A DNA stretch of 39,159 nt, taken from contig JAGQHJ010000016.1 in NCBI GenBank assembly GCA_020431915.1, positions 1 to 39,159 on the forward strand, written 5' to 3'. The translations under genes and the position numbers were made by a program. Shown here one piece after another: positions 7,928-15,917 of this stretch; positions within the stretch are counted from its first letter, which is position 1; each line of letters begins with the position of its first letter. The notes below the pieces were generated by a model that was not told the DNA's origin, did not search any database, and saw only the letters and a list, made by a program, of their open reading frames with translations. Origin of the DNA: Cyanobacteria bacterium HKST-UBA04. Its GTDB lineage: Bacteria; Cyanobacteriota; Vampirovibrionia; Vampirovibrionales; JAGQHJ01.

Positions 7928-9151
7928 GTGATTTACCTGGATTATGCCGCCACGACCCCGACCCACCCCGAGGTGGTTGAGGCCATGGCGCCTTACCTGA
8001 CCCAGATCTGGGGTAACCCTTCCAGCCTGCACCAGGTAGGGCTGGCGGCTCACGCGGCCCTGGAGTCGGCTCGCCAGAGCCTGGCCGGGCAGGTGGGCTT
8101 GTTGGACGAATCGGGGCTGGTGTTTACCAGCGGGGGGACGGAAAGCAACAACCTGGCCATCAAGGGGGTGGCAGGGGCTTTGCAGCATAAAGGGCGGCAC
8201 CTGGTTACGGCCGCCACCGAGCATGCGGCCGTGCTTGAGCCGATGCGTGCTTTGGCCAAGGCCGGCTGGACAGTGACCGAACTGCCCGTGACGGTGGATG
8301 GCCGGGTTGAGCTGGCTACGCTGCGTGCCGCCCTGCGCCCGGATACCGTACTGGTGAGCCTGATGCATGGCAACAACGAGGTGGGGACCCTTCAAGACAT
8401 TGCGACGTTGGCTGCCACGGCCCGGGCGGCCGGTGTGCTGTTTCACACCGATGCCGTGCAGACTGTCGGCAAGCATGCGGTGGATATGGCCGAGCTGGGT
8501 GTCGATTTGCTCAGCGCTTCGGCCCACAAGTTCTACGGCCCGAAGGGCATGGGGTTTTTGGCCGTGAACATGCAGACTTGTCCCGACCTGGTGTCCCTGC
8601 TCGATGGGGGCGGCCACGAAGGGGGGCGGCGATCCGGGACACAAAACGTGGCCGGGGCCGTGGGGATGGCCAAGGCCCTGGCTTTGGCCGAAGCGGATCG
8701 GGCTTCAACCACCACCCGCCTACAGGCGCTGCAGGCCCGGTTGTGGGACGGCTTGGTTGAAAGCCGTCAAACCGGGGCCGATATGGTGCTCAATGGGCCG
8801 GCGATTCTGACGGATCGGGTGGTGGGGAACCTCAACGTTTCACTGCCGCCCTACCAGAGCGAGGCTTTATTGCTGAAACTGGACATGGCCGGTATTGCCG
8901 TGTCGGCGGGGTCGGCTTGCCACAGCAGCCAATTGCACGGGTCGCATGTGGTTCGGGCCTTGTACGAAGGCCGCCAGCCGGATGCACGCGTGTCGGCCCT
9001 GGCGTCGTCCGCCCTGCGGTTTTCGCTGGGCCGGTTGACAACGGCCGACGAGATCGAGGCGGTGCTGGCCCAGATGGATCGGCTCAGTCGGTTGAGCCAG
9101 CCCAGTCAGTCTAACCAGTTTAGCCAATGTCAGGTGCCGGCTTCGGTGTAG
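7928..9151 (+). CDS. nifS: Cysteine desulfurase (NifS/IscS family)
   Basis: This PLP-dependent enzyme removes sulfur from L-cysteine for iron-sulfur cluster assembly. The N-terminal [15 protein letters not shown] and the [14 protein letters not shown] segment are family hallmarks. The PLP lysine lies in [12 protein letters not shown] (about Lys201). The persulfide-forming cysteine is in [10 protein letters not shown] (about Cys331), and [10 protein letters not shown] closes the family region. The GTG at 7928 is chosen because AAGGAG precedes it by eight bases and the protein then begins [12 protein letters not shown] Ser/Gln-rich tail follows the conserved domain. The Nfu-type gene at 13753 may act in the same pathway, although they are not in one operon. 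Confidence 0.93.
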   Translation: MIYLDYAATTPTHPEVVEAMAPYLTQIWGNPSSLHQVGLAAHAALESARQSLAGQVGLLDESGLVFTSGGTESNNLAIKGVAGALQHKGRHLVTAATEHAAVLEPMRALAKAGWTVTELPVTVDGRVELATLRAALRPDTVLVSLMHGNNEVGTLQDIATLAATARAAGVLFHTDAVQTVGKHAVDMAELGVDLLSASAHKFYGPKGMGFLAVNMQTCPDLVSLLDGGGHEGGRRSGTQNVAGAVGMAKALALAEADRASTTTRLQALQARLWDGLVESRQTGADMVLNGPAILTDRVVGNLNVSLPPYQSEALLLKLDMAGIAVSAGSACHSSQLHGSHVVRALYEGRQPDARVSALASSALRFSLGRLTTADEIEAVLAQMDRLSRLSQPSQSNQFSQCQVPASV

Positions 9152-9275
9152 CTGCCTTTACCCTGGTTGTTGCGGGTCTAGCGGTCGGGGTTGGCTGGAC
9201 GGGCATTGTGCTACACTGGTTATACAGCCGCCGCTTCTAGAAGCTTTGAGGATAGGGATAGCATCGTACCGCCCC

Positions 9276-10388
9276 ATGACCGCTGAAGTCATTCGTCGTC
9301 GCCAGCAATTAACCACGCAGCAGGCCACCCAAACCGATCTGCGCCTGGACAATACCATTCGGCCCAAGACCTTGGCCGACTACGTGGGGCAATGTCGTCT
9401 CAAGGACAGCCTGTCGATTGCCATCGAGGCGGCCAAGAAACGCGGCGAGGCCTTGGACCATGTGCTGTTTTACGGCCCGCCCGGCCTGGGCAAGACCACC
9501 CTGGCCCTGGTTATTGCCAACGAGATGGGCTGCCCCATCCAGAGCACGTCGGCCCCGGCCCTGGAGCGTCCGCGCGATATCGTGGGTCTGCTGATGTCGA
9601 TGAAGGCCAACAGTGTGCTGTTTATTGACGAAATTCACCGCCTGAACAAGGTCAGCGAGGAAATCCTGTATTCGGCTATGGAGGATTTCGTGCTGGATCG
9701 CAGTATTGGCAAAGGCCCCACGGCCAAAACCATTCGGGTACCCCTGCCCCGGTTTACCCTGATTGGCGCCACCACCAAGGCGGGATCGATTGCCAATCCC
9801 CTGCGCGATCGCTTTGGTATCAGCTACCGATTGCATTATTACGAGCCCGAGGAACTCCATGCCATCCTCATGCGATCGGCCCGGCTGCTCGACATCCAAA
9901 TTACCGAGGCCGGTGCCGAAGCCATTGGCTGCCGAAGCCGGGGCACGCCCCGGATTGCCAACCGCCTGCTCAAACGGGTTCGCGATTACGTACAGGTGCA
10001 GCACCATGTGGAAACCGCCATTGATGCCGACCATGCCCGCCAGGCTCTGGACCAGTACGATATTGATCCGCTGGGGCTGGATGTAACCGATCGGCGTTTA
10101 TTGCGGCTGGTCGTCGAGCAGTTTGGCGGTGGACCCGTGGGGCTTGAAAGTCTGGCTGCTGCTTTTGGCGAAGACACGAAGACCCTCGAAGAGGTGTTTG
10201 AGCCGTTTCTGCTGCAAAGCGGTCTGTTGCTCCGTACGCCCCGGGGTCGGGTGGTGTCGCAGAAAGCCGTGGCCCATTTGTATGGGCTTGACAGTGACAT
10301 GATGCAACAGGTTAAGGCTATCAGCCAGCAACTGGGCCAGCAATTGAACCTGGCGGTTGGGCCACGCGACGACGACATGGCACCATAG
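9276..10388 (+). CDS. ruvB: Holliday junction branch migration helicase RuvB
   Basis: RuvB is the hexameric AAA+ motor that, with RuvA, drives branch migration of Holliday junctions. Visible motifs are the entry segment [16 protein letters not shown], Walker [10 protein letters not shown] (residues 67-75), Walker [11 protein letters not shown], the sensor and arginine-finger region [18 protein letters not shown], and [15 protein letters not shown]. The C-terminal winged helix is present ([17 protein letters not shown]). The ATG at 9276 is chosen over the in-frame TTG at 9246. At 370 aa it is slightly longer than usual. ruvA and ruvC are not in this window. An extended -10 (TGC-TACACT, 9212-9217) lies upstream but its -35 is poorly spaced. 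Confidence 0.95.
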   Translation: MTAEVIRRRQQLTTQQATQTDLRLDNTIRPKTLADYVGQCRLKDSLSIAIEAAKKRGEALDHVLFYGPPGLGKTTLALVIANEMGCPIQSTSAPALERPRDIVGLLMSMKANSVLFIDEIHRLNKVSEEILYSAMEDFVLDRSIGKGPTAKTIRVPLPRFTLIGATTKAGSIANPLRDRFGISYRLHYYEPEELHAILMRSARLLDIQITEAGAEAIGCRSRGTPRIANRLLKRVRDYVQVQHHVETAIDADHARQALDQYDIDPLGLDVTDRRLLRLVVEQFGGGPVGLESLAAAFGEDTKTLEEVFEPFLLQSGLLLRTPRGRVVSQKAVAHLYGLDSDMMQQVKAISQQLGQQLNLAVGPRDDDMAP

Positions 10389-10456
10389 TTTTTCTTTTTT
10401 TCTCTCTTGCTATTAATCTTTGTAACGATGGGGGACGAGGGGTAACAACAAACGGC

Positions 10457-10485
10457 AAAAACAGGGTTTAGTACAACCCCTGTTT
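10457..10485 (+). terminator. Hairpin after ruvB, possible terminator
   Basis: AAACAGGG at 10459-10466 pairs perfectly with CCCTGTTT at 10478-10485, with partial TT/AA pairing inside the loop. The hairpin is flanked by A-rich sequence on the left and T/A-rich sequence on the right, but a clean U-run is missing. It lies 70 bases past the ruvB stop and before the next gene, so it may terminate transcription weakly. Confidence 0.4.
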
Positions 10486-10562
10486 ATAGCTGCTCTATAA
10501 AAAACACCCCCTAAAAATACAACCGTATAAGCGATGAATGATCAAGGAGATGAAGACCCCTT

Positions 10563-10859
10563 ATGGATGGTGTTGCCGGTATAGGTGGTATGGGTGCCGA
10601 GCTGGGCTTGGCTTCGACGGCTTTGCCCACAACCACCCCCACCCCTTCCCTTGCTGATGATCCGGTACTTGCCGAGTCTGGCGAGTCTGACGGCCCAGCC
10701 CAGCGGTTGCAGCATGCCCTGTTTGGATCGGGCAAGGACAGCTCGCTGGCCGAAGCCATGGCCCATGCCCGCAACCGTGATCAATTGCCCTTTGATTTGG
10801 CCCAGCAGCTTGACCAGTTGCTGGTGACCATTAACGACTGGTTTAACCGAAAAGCCTAG
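10563..10859 (+). CDS. Hypothetical protein, 98 aa
   Basis: This is a small acidic protein. It has a Gly-rich start (MDGVAGIGGMGAELG), a Thr/Pro linker, and a probable helical C-terminal half (QRLQHALFG, then FDLAQQLDQLLVTINDWFNRKA). It has no membrane helix or recognised domain. The ATG at 10563 follows AAGGAG by about 13 bases, a little far for a Shine-Dalgarno site. A strong hairpin terminator begins at its stop codon, so it looks like a complete single-gene unit. Confidence 0.6.
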   Translation: MDGVAGIGGMGAELGLASTALPTTTPTPSLADDPVLAESGESDGPAQRLQHALFGSGKDSSLAEAMAHARNRDQLPFDLAQQLDQLLVTINDWFNRKA

Positions 10860-10881
10860 GGGCCTGTTTCAGGCCCTTTCT
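10860..10881 (+). terminator. Rho-independent terminator
   Basis: GGGCCTG (10860-10866) and CAGGCCC (10870-10876) form a perfect 7-bp stem with a TTT loop, followed by TTTCT. It sits directly at the end of the 98-aa gene. Confidence 0.65.
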
Positions 10882-10951
10882 CAAGACGGGATTTTCAACC
10901 CAACGCCTATTGCATCAAGTCAACCTTAACTACTACAAATTACAAATCACG

Positions 10952-10994
10952 CCGGCCAACCTGCCCTTCGATAAGGCAGGGGCCGGTTTTTTTT
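10952..10994 (+). terminator. Strong rho-independent terminator
   Basis: CCGGCC and CCTGCC (10952-10965, two unpaired A between them) pair with GGCAGG and GGCCGG (10975-10986), followed by eight T. This is the strongest terminator in the window. It lies 70 bases after another terminator, and the DNA between them has no ORF. Confidence 0.8.
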
Positions 10995-11185
10995 ATGGTT
11001 CGGCTGTTCCCGCTGCCCGGTTACTTCAACCATGAGGGTGGTTTCCCAGTTTCCTGGCAGCGGGGTTTTGAGTAAGATAGGGCGATGGCACGCATTGGTG
11101 TTGTAGGCATTACGTGTGTTTGCCAGGTATGGACCGAAATTGTCTCCCTTTCCCCAAATAAGAAGCGATACCCCCGAAAACGACT
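10995..11185. other. prfA upstream region
   Basis: About 190 bases lie between the strong terminator and prfA. They should hold the prfA promoter, but I cannot pick out a convincing -35/-10 pair. A 26-codon ORF beginning at the ATG next to the terminator has no ribosome-binding site and is not called. Confidence 0.3.
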
Positions 11186-12274
11186 ATGGCCATTGATTCA
11201 TTTCTCGACAAGCTCCACGGCATTGAAAAGACCTATCACGATCTTGGGCTGCAGTTAAGCGACCCGGCCGTGTTGTCCAACAGCAACAAGCTGCGCGAGC
11301 TCAGCAAGCAGCGATCGTCGCTGGAGAACACCATTGAGGTGTTCAGCGAATACAAGCAGGCGCAGCAGGATTACCAGGATTCGGCCGAGATGCTCAAGGC
11401 CGAATCGGATTCTGAGATGCAGCAGTTTTTGCAGGGCGAAATGAACCGGCTGGACACGACCATGGAAGCGCTGACCGAGAAGCTTAAAATCCTGCTGTTG
11501 CCCAAGGATCCCAGGGACGACAAGGACATTGTGCTTGAGATTCGTGGCGGGGCCGGTGGGGACGAAGCCAACATTTTTGCCGCCGACCTGATGCGCATGT
11601 ACATGCGCTATGCCGGCAACAAGGGCTGGAAAACCGAGGTCGTCAACTTGTCGGAAGGCGAGCATGGGATTAGCGAATGTGCCATCAACATCAGCGGCCA
11701 TGAAATCTTCAGCCAGCTGAAGTACGAATCGGGCGTGCACCGGGTCCAGCGGGTTCCCACGACCGAAAGCCAGGGGCGGGTACATACGTCCACGGCCACT
11801 GTGGCGGTGATGCCCCAGGTCGACGACGTGGAGGTGGAAATCCACCCCAACGACATCGAGGTGCAAACCATCCGAAGTGGCGGAGCGGGTGGCCAGAACG
11901 TCAACAAGGTGGAAACGGCGGTTCGGCTTTTTCACAAGCCCAGTGGTATTCAGGTGCACTGTACCGAGGAGCGCAGCCAGCTTCAGAACCGGGAGCGGGC
12001 CATGCAACTGCTCAAGGCCAAGCTGTACGATATCGAGATTGAAAAGCAAATGAAAGAAATTACCGACTTGCGCCGAAGCCAAGTGGGGACGGGGGATCGC
12101 AGCGAACGGATCCGCACCTACAACTTCCCGCAGGATCGCCTGACGGACCACCGGGTGGGACAGAACTTTGCCCTGTCACCGGTTGTTGAGGGCGACCTGG
12201 ATTCGGTGATTGAAGCGCTGATTCAGGCCGACCAGCGGGCCAAGTTGGAAAAACTGGCTGAAACGGTTGCATAA
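11186..12274 (+). CDS. prfA: Peptide chain release factor 1
   Basis: RF1 reads UAA and UAG in the ribosomal A site and triggers peptidyl-tRNA hydrolysis. The catalytic GGQ motif is in [18 protein letters not shown] (about residues 235-237). The codon-reading tripeptide is Pro-Thr-Thr in [18 protein letters not shown] (about residues 191-193), matching the PxT of RF1 rather than the SPF of RF2. The C-terminal [12 protein letters not shown] is also typical. At 362 aa the length is normal. The product begins [17 protein letters not shown] at the ATG at 11186, which has no strong Shine-Dalgarno site. The methyltransferase PrmC often follows this gene, but here a DUF5069 gene does. Confidence 0.96.
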   Translation: MAIDSFLDKLHGIEKTYHDLGLQLSDPAVLSNSNKLRELSKQRSSLENTIEVFSEYKQAQQDYQDSAEMLKAESDSEMQQFLQGEMNRLDTTMEALTEKLKILLLPKDPRDDKDIVLEIRGGAGGDEANIFAADLMRMYMRYAGNKGWKTEVVNLSEGEHGISECAINISGHEIFSQLKYESGVHRVQRVPTTESQGRVHTSTATVAVMPQVDDVEVEIHPNDIEVQTIRSGGAGGQNVNKVETAVRLFHKPSGIQVHCTEERSQLQNRERAMQLLKAKLYDIEIEKQMKEITDLRRSQVGTGDRSERIRTYNFPQDRLTDHRVGQNFALSPVVEGDLDSVIEALIQADQRAKLEKLAETVA

Positions 12275-12337
12275 TATAGGGGTGGCGGTTGCAACTGCCA
12301 TTGCCCCGATAACAATCCAAAGGAGAACCCTGTCCCG

Positions 12338-12595
12338 ATGAGTCCCACATCTCCCAGAGAAGGAACCGAAACCGTTGCCGGCATTGGTTGGATGGCCCGC
12401 ATGATTGACAAAGCCCGCCTGGATGCCCAGGGCGAACTGGCCCAGTTTGATTTGGTGTACCCGTGTCCGATGGACCGTCGCCTGCTTGAGCAGTTGGGCA
12501 TTGACGGCCCGGCGTTTCAGCAAGTGGTGCTGGCCAACGAGACTGACGAGGCCATTGTGGCCGAGCTTCAGTCGCGTAACCTGCTACCGGCCTAA
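12338..12595 (+). CDS. DUF5069 domain protein
   Basis: This is an 85-aa protein resembling the DUF5069 family, whose function is not known. The family pattern of an Arg/Pro-rich lead, a Gly-hydrophobic turn and an RMIDKAR helix is visible as IGWMARMIDKARLDAQGEL. It is followed by DRRLLEQLGIDGPAFQQVV and a final TDEAIVAELQSRNL. The ATG at 12338 follows AAGGAG by about 12 bases. It starts 63 bases after prfA with no terminator between, so co-transcription is likely. The gap holds a near-palindrome, GGCGGTTGCAACTGCC. Confidence 0.75.
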   Translation: MSPTSPREGTETVAGIGWMARMIDKARLDAQGELAQFDLVYPCPMDRRLLEQLGIDGPAFQQVVLANETDEAIVAELQSRNLLPA

Positions 12596-12620
12596 ATCGT
12601 CTCGCCGATTGTTTTGCATC

Positions 12621-12679
12621 AACCCCCTGTACGCCCCCTGTGCACCCTCTGTACGCCATGGTGCCTAGGGGGTTTTTGC
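12621..12679 (+). terminator. Terminator with internal 12-mer repeats
   Basis: AACCCCCT (12621-12628) pairs with AGGGGGTT (12667-12674), followed by TTT. Inside the loop, GCACC and GGTGC can form a second helix. The loop contains three imperfect copies of a CCCCTGTACGCC-like 12-mer. It ends the prfA-DUF5069 transcript. Confidence 0.6.
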
Positions 12680-12862
12680 CCACTGGCGGGCGGCGAGAAG
12701 GTTGTTTTGGGGTGGGGACGGATGTTCTGACACCCTTATGTTTTCTTAAGGCAGTAAATGCCTATAAATTGTTTTTATATGGTTGAAGCTTGTGTGTGGT
12801 ACAACTTGGGTTTTCTGAATCTTGGGTATTCAGGGGACGTCTAAACTAAGGACAGGGAAAAA
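12680..12862 (+). promoter_or_regulatory. Leader region of the Cys/Pro-rich gene
   Basis: The sequence becomes A/T-rich. TATAAA is at 12763-12768, with only a weak TTCTTA 14 bases upstream, so the promoter is tentative. A small inverted repeat GGCA/TGCC (12750-12762) abuts it. A second perfect hairpin, CTGAAT (12815-12820) with ATTCAG (12828-12833), lies 30 bases before the start codon. AAGGA precedes the ATG by about 10 bases. Confidence 0.35.
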
Positions 12863-13576
12863 ATGGGTATTAGAATACGTTTTGGATGCCGCGTTCGGCT
12901 TGGCGGCGGATGTAAACCGGCTTGTCGGCCAAAGTGTTTTGGCGGAGCCAAACTTCGCTGCGGGACGCCTTGCGCCCCTAAACCCCGTTGCGGGGTTCGT
13001 CGTGGCCGTTGTGGTCGTAAAGCCTACGGCAGATGCCGTCGATTAAACTGTGGTGGCCGCCAGTTCTGCCCCACAAAATGCCAGCCGCGGCCTTGCTCGC
13101 CGGGCCGGCCCAACCCCTGCCAGCCGCAGCGGTATAATTGCCAGCCCGGCTGCAACAACCAGGTTCAATCACGGTGTGGTAATCCGTGCCGGCCACAGTG
13201 CCCGCCACAGTGCCCGCCACAGTGCCCGCCACCGTGCCCGCCGCCGCAGTGCCCGCCACCGCAGTGCTCGCCACCGCCGTGTGCACCACCGCCGTGCCAG
13301 CAATCTTGCCCACCGCCGTGCCCACCACCGTGTGAGCCACCGCCGTGTCAGCAATCTTGCCCACCGCCGTGCCCACCACCGTGTGAGCCACCGCCGTGCC
13401 AGCAATCTTGCCCACCGCCGTGCCCGCCGCCGTGTGAGCCACCGCCGTGCCAGCAATCGTGTGGGGGTAGCCAGGACATGCTGCAGCAAATCATGAACCT
13501 GATCATGCGTTTTCTGGGTAACCAAGGTGGCGGCTATGGGGGCAACACCAATTTCCGCATGCGGTTTAACTTCTAG
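12863..13576 (+). CDS. Cysteine/proline-rich tandem-repeat protein
   Basis: A 237-aa protein with 39 cysteines, all within residues 9-200. The N-terminal third is Arg/Gly/Cys-rich and strongly basic. Residues 109-144 carry short PPxC-type repeats. Residues 145-195 are three exact copies of a 17-residue unit, CQQSCPPPCPPPCEPPP, with cysteines spaced 4-4-4-5. The Cys-free tail has an amphipathic helix (DMLQQIMNLIMRFLG), a Gly-rich linker and a terminal FRMRFNF. There is no signal peptide. Composition recalls cornified-envelope or keratin-associated proteins, or a metal-binding protein, but I recognise no bacterial family. The ATG at 12863 has AAGGA at a good distance. It lies between a DUF5069 gene and an Nfu gene with its own apparent leader and terminator. 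Confidence 0.85.
   Translation: MGIRIRFGCRVRLGGGCKPACRPKCFGGAKLRCGTPCAPKPRCGVRRGRCGRKAYGRCRRLNCGGRQFCPTKCQPRPCSPGRPNPCQPQRYNCQPGCNNQVQSRCGNPCRPQCPPQCPPQCPPPCPPPQCPPPQCSPPPCAPPPCQQSCPPPCPPPCEPPPCQQSCPPPCPPPCEPPPCQQSCPPPCPPPCEPPPCQQSCGGSQDMLQQIMNLIMRFLGNQGGGYGGNTNFRMRFNF
13295..13447 (+). repeat. 51-bp tandem repeat, three copies, coding
   Basis: Three consecutive 51-bp units encode identical 17-residue blocks of the Cys/Pro-rich protein, followed by a partial fourth (CQQSC). The units are nearly identical in DNA, differing at a few third codon positions. This suggests recent duplication and probable copy-number variation by slippage or recombination. Confidence 0.9.
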
Positions 13577-13624
13577 GCGGTATAGAGGCCTTTAATAGCG
13601 GTCTAATACCAGGATTATTTGGCG

Positions 13625-13672
13625 AAGCGGTTGCTGTGTTCCCATTCATCGGGTACCAGCAGCCGCTTTTGC
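13625..13672 (+). terminator. Probable terminator of the Cys/Pro-rich gene
   Basis: AAGCGGTTGCTG (13625-13636) pairs over 12 bp, with one G-U, to CAGCAGCCGCTT (13657-13668) and is followed by a short TT. It lies 49 bases past the stop codon, ahead of the Nfu gene. The U-run is short, so strength is uncertain. Confidence 0.5.
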
Positions 13673-13752
13673 CTGGCTTCATGTCTGGAATTTGGCTTGT
13701 CTGCCGTGTATCATAAGGGGGAAGCCCAATTTAGCAGAACCCAGGAGTGATG

Positions 13753-14088
13753 ATGCTTATGGCCATCCAAGACCCCTCGCCGGAAACCCCGGTAACCGAT
13801 TCGCAACCCGAAGCGGCCCAAACCGGCACAGAAACCACTGACAACGCCATCGATAAAGCCATCGATAAAGACAGAGTGCAGCAGGTGCTCGATATGGTTC
13901 GACCCTACCTGCAAGCCGACGGCGGCGACTGCGAACTGGTCGACGTGACCTCGACCGGGGTGGTTATGCTCCGGTTGCAAGGGGCCTGCGGGGCATGCCC
14001 AAGCTCGACCTACACCTTGAAAATGGGTATCGAGGAACAGCTTAAGCAACATGTACCCGGGGTGACGGAAGTTATTCAGGTTCATTAA
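13753..14088 (+). CDS. NifU-like (Nfu) iron-sulfur scaffold protein
   Basis: The protein contains one NifU C-terminal (Nfu) domain, which binds a labile [4Fe-4S] cluster across a dimer and passes it to target proteins. The domain runs from [19 protein letters not shown] to the end. The cluster-binding CxxC is in [20 protein letters not shown] (about Cys79 and Cys82). The first 35 residues are a Thr/Glu/Asp-rich, probably disordered lead. Several starts overlap here: AGGAG at 13743-13747 best serves ATG 13753, with ATG 13759 and GTG 13747 as alternatives. It probably works with the cysteine desulfurase encoded at 7928. Confidence 0.88.
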   Translation: MLMAIQDPSPETPVTDSQPEAAQTGTETTDNAIDKAIDKDRVQQVLDMVRPYLQADGGDCELVDVTSTGVVMLRLQGACGACPSSTYTLKMGIEEQLKQHVPGVTEVIQVH

Positions 14089-14100
14089 GCCGGCCAGCAG

Positions 14101-14142
14101 GCAGTTACAACTCCGCAGTTACAACCCCGCAATCACAACTCT
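14101..14142 (+). repeat. 14-bp tandem repeat, three copies
   Basis: Three adjacent 14-mers, GCAGTTACAACTCC, GCAGTTACAACCCC and GCAATCACAACTCT, lie between the Nfu stop and bioF. The second differs from the first by one base; the third is more diverged. They occupy the bioF leader and could be protein-binding repeats or slippage products. Confidence 0.75.
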
Positions 14143-14178
14143 ATAGTTCGACAGAGAGAGAGAGGCGGTCTCGCCCCT

Positions 14179-15423
14179 ATGACCCGTGTCCCGGAGACGT
14201 CCACCTCCCCCCCCATGCAGCCGTCCATGGCCGATTTTGCCGCCGAGCAACTGGCACAGTTGGCTAGGTGCCACCGTGACCGATCCCTTCGGGTCATCAC
14301 GTCCCTGGAGGTGCCATATATCGAGGTTGGCAGTGGCAACAGTGGTGACAGTGCCGGTACCAGCGATGGGCAGGCCATGCGCCTGGTGGATTTTGCCAGC
14401 AACGACTATCTGGGCTTCAGTGCCCACCCGGCTTTAGCTACGGCGGCCCGCACTGGCATCGAGGCCTATGGTACCTCAAGCCGGGCATCGCGGCTAATTT
14501 GCGGAACCCTCGAACCCCATTACCGGCTTGAGCAGGAACTGGTAAGTTGGAGCGGTTTTCCTTCGGCTACCGTGTTCAATTCGGGCTACGATGCCAATTT
14601 GGGTGTGCTCAGCGCTTTGCTGGGCCGGCATGACGTACTGTTCATGGACAAGCAGTGCCATGCCAGCCTGGTGGATGGGGCCCGGATGAGCGGGTGTACG
14701 TTAAAACGCTACGGGCACGGTAACCTGGATCAACTCTCGGCCATGCTCGATGCCGCCCAGCGTACGCGTCAACCTGGGCAGAAATGGGTGCTTTGTACCG
14801 ACAGCCTGTTTAGCATGAGCGGTCATTGTGCCGATCTGCCGGCCTTGCAGACCCTGGCCGAAGCGTACGATGCCTGGTTGCTGCTTGACGAGGCCCACAG
14901 TGTTGGGGTGTATGGCCCGAAGGGCCGGGGGTTATGGGCGGCCCAAGGTCTGGTGCCCAGTAATAACCTGGTGGTGATGGGTACCTTTAGCAAGGCGCTG
15001 GGCAGCAGCGGGGCTTTTGTATTGGGGCCTGCCGGGTTTGATCGTTACCTGATCAACACCTGCCGGAGCCTGATTTATACCACGGCCCTGCCGGCCTCGG
15101 TGGTGGCGGCTTGTCGGGCAGCCGTAGCGCTGGTGGCAGCCGACCCTGCGGTGCGGCAAACCCGGCTTTGGGACAATATTGAGACGCTCAATCAGCGGTG
15201 TGGCCTTGATCTGGCTGGGCCCATCGTTTATTTAAACCTGGGCGATGAGGCGTCTGCTTTGGCGGCAGCCAAGGCCGCGGTTGAAACCTATGGACTGCTG
15301 GTGGTGGCTATTCGGCCGCCGACGGTGCCCGACGACGGGGCCGGGTGTCGTGTGGCCCTAAGTGCCATGCATGAAGCGAATCATCTCGAAACACTGGCCC
15401 AGTTTATGACGGCATACCAGTGA
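14179..15423 (+). CDS. bioF: 8-amino-7-oxononanoate synthase (biotin synthesis)
   Basis: This PLP enzyme of the alpha-oxoamine synthase family best matches BioF, which condenses pimeloyl-ACP or -CoA with alanine in biotin synthesis. Family motifs: FASNDYLGFSAHP, YGTSSRASRLICGT, FNSGYDANLGVLSAL, FMDKQCHASLVDGARMSG, LLDEAHSVGVYGPKGRG, and the PLP lysine in TFSKALGSSGAF (about Lys272). AIRPPTVPDDGAGCRVALSA near the end favours BioF over glycine C-acetyltransferase. Between residues 40 and 70 there is a Gly/Ser/Asp-rich insertion. Other bio genes are not present here. The ATG at 14179 lacks a strong ribosome-binding site; a GA-rich run lies about 15 bases upstream. Confidence 0.88.
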   Translation: MTRVPETSTSPPMQPSMADFAAEQLAQLARCHRDRSLRVITSLEVPYIEVGSGNSGDSAGTSDGQAMRLVDFASNDYLGFSAHPALATAARTGIEAYGTSSRASRLICGTLEPHYRLEQELVSWSGFPSATVFNSGYDANLGVLSALLGRHDVLFMDKQCHASLVDGARMSGCTLKRYGHGNLDQLSAMLDAAQRTRQPGQKWVLCTDSLFSMSGHCADLPALQTLAEAYDAWLLLDEAHSVGVYGPKGRGLWAAQGLVPSNNLVVMGTFSKALGSSGAFVLGPAGFDRYLINTCRSLIYTTALPASVVAACRAAVALVAADPAVRQTRLWDNIETLNQRCGLDLAGPIVYLNLGDEASALAAAKAAVETYGLLVVAIRPPTVPDDGAGCRVALSAMHEANHLETLAQFMTAYQ

Positions 15424-15458
15424 TCGCCGTTAAAGAGGGCTGATTTCCGCTGTAATTT

Positions 15459-15917
15459 CTATGTGGGCCAAATGGTGACCAGGCCAAACTTGCCGCTGGC
15501 GCAGAAATCATAGCCCTGCTTTTTCAAGGCCCGCAGGCAGCGCAGAATTTCGTCGGTGGTGGTTCCTAAAAAAGGCGCCATCGAAGAAATTGGGGGTAAA
15601 ACCAGTTGATCGGCCGTTTGGGCATTGGCCGAGGCAAATTGCTGCTCGAAGAGGCGGGTAAAATAAGCGGTCAACCCTGGTACGGTTTCTGGCCCCGGAT
15701 CCGTTGCCGGCATGGGGTGGGGGGCGGCTGCCTGGCGTTTGGGCATGCTTTTTAAGTGCATCATGCGGAAATGGCGGCGGTTCTTGTCGAAATCGGGCTT
15801 GGGGTCGCTCAGCATCGAGCATGCCATGTCGTCGACACTGGCATGGGGTTTTCGGGTGCTGGCGGATGCCGTGGCCGTATCGGGCATGGGCATCGGGGTG
15901 GGTGTGGATTGCTTCAT
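15459..15917 (-). CDS. Winged-helix-like regulator candidate, 152 aa
   Basis: The C-terminal 50 residues (LVLPPISSMAPFLGTT, then TDEILRCLRALKKQGYDF and GKFGLVTIWPT) resemble a GntR-type winged helix: an LPS-like entry, a helix-turn-helix, a second helix and a beta wing. The first 100 residues are Met/Pro/Ser/Thr-rich and look disordered, apart from a short helix (LTAYFTRLFEQQF). The start ATG at 15917 follows GAGGAG by nine bases, which favours it over the longer open frame that reaches 16175. It is convergent with bioF and divergent from minC across a long palindrome-containing region. DNA binding is inferred from the pattern only. Confidence 0.6.
   Translation of the reverse strand: MKQSTPTPMPMPDTATASASTRKPHASVDDMACSMLSDPKPDFDKNRRHFRMMHLKSMPKRQAAAPHPMPATDPGPETVPGLTAYFTRLFEQQFASANAQTADQLVLPPISSMAPFLGTTTDEILRCLRALKKQGYDFCASGKFGLVTIWPT

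Noticed and set aside
12978..13442. Long antisense and shifted-frame ORFs over the Cys/Pro-rich gene
   Set aside because: Periodic GC-rich repeats open all frames; only the 12863 frame has a Shine-Dalgarno site and non-repetitive, protein-like ends.
13295..13447. Possible CRISPR array
   Set aside because: The repeats are contiguous 51-bp coding units without spacers.
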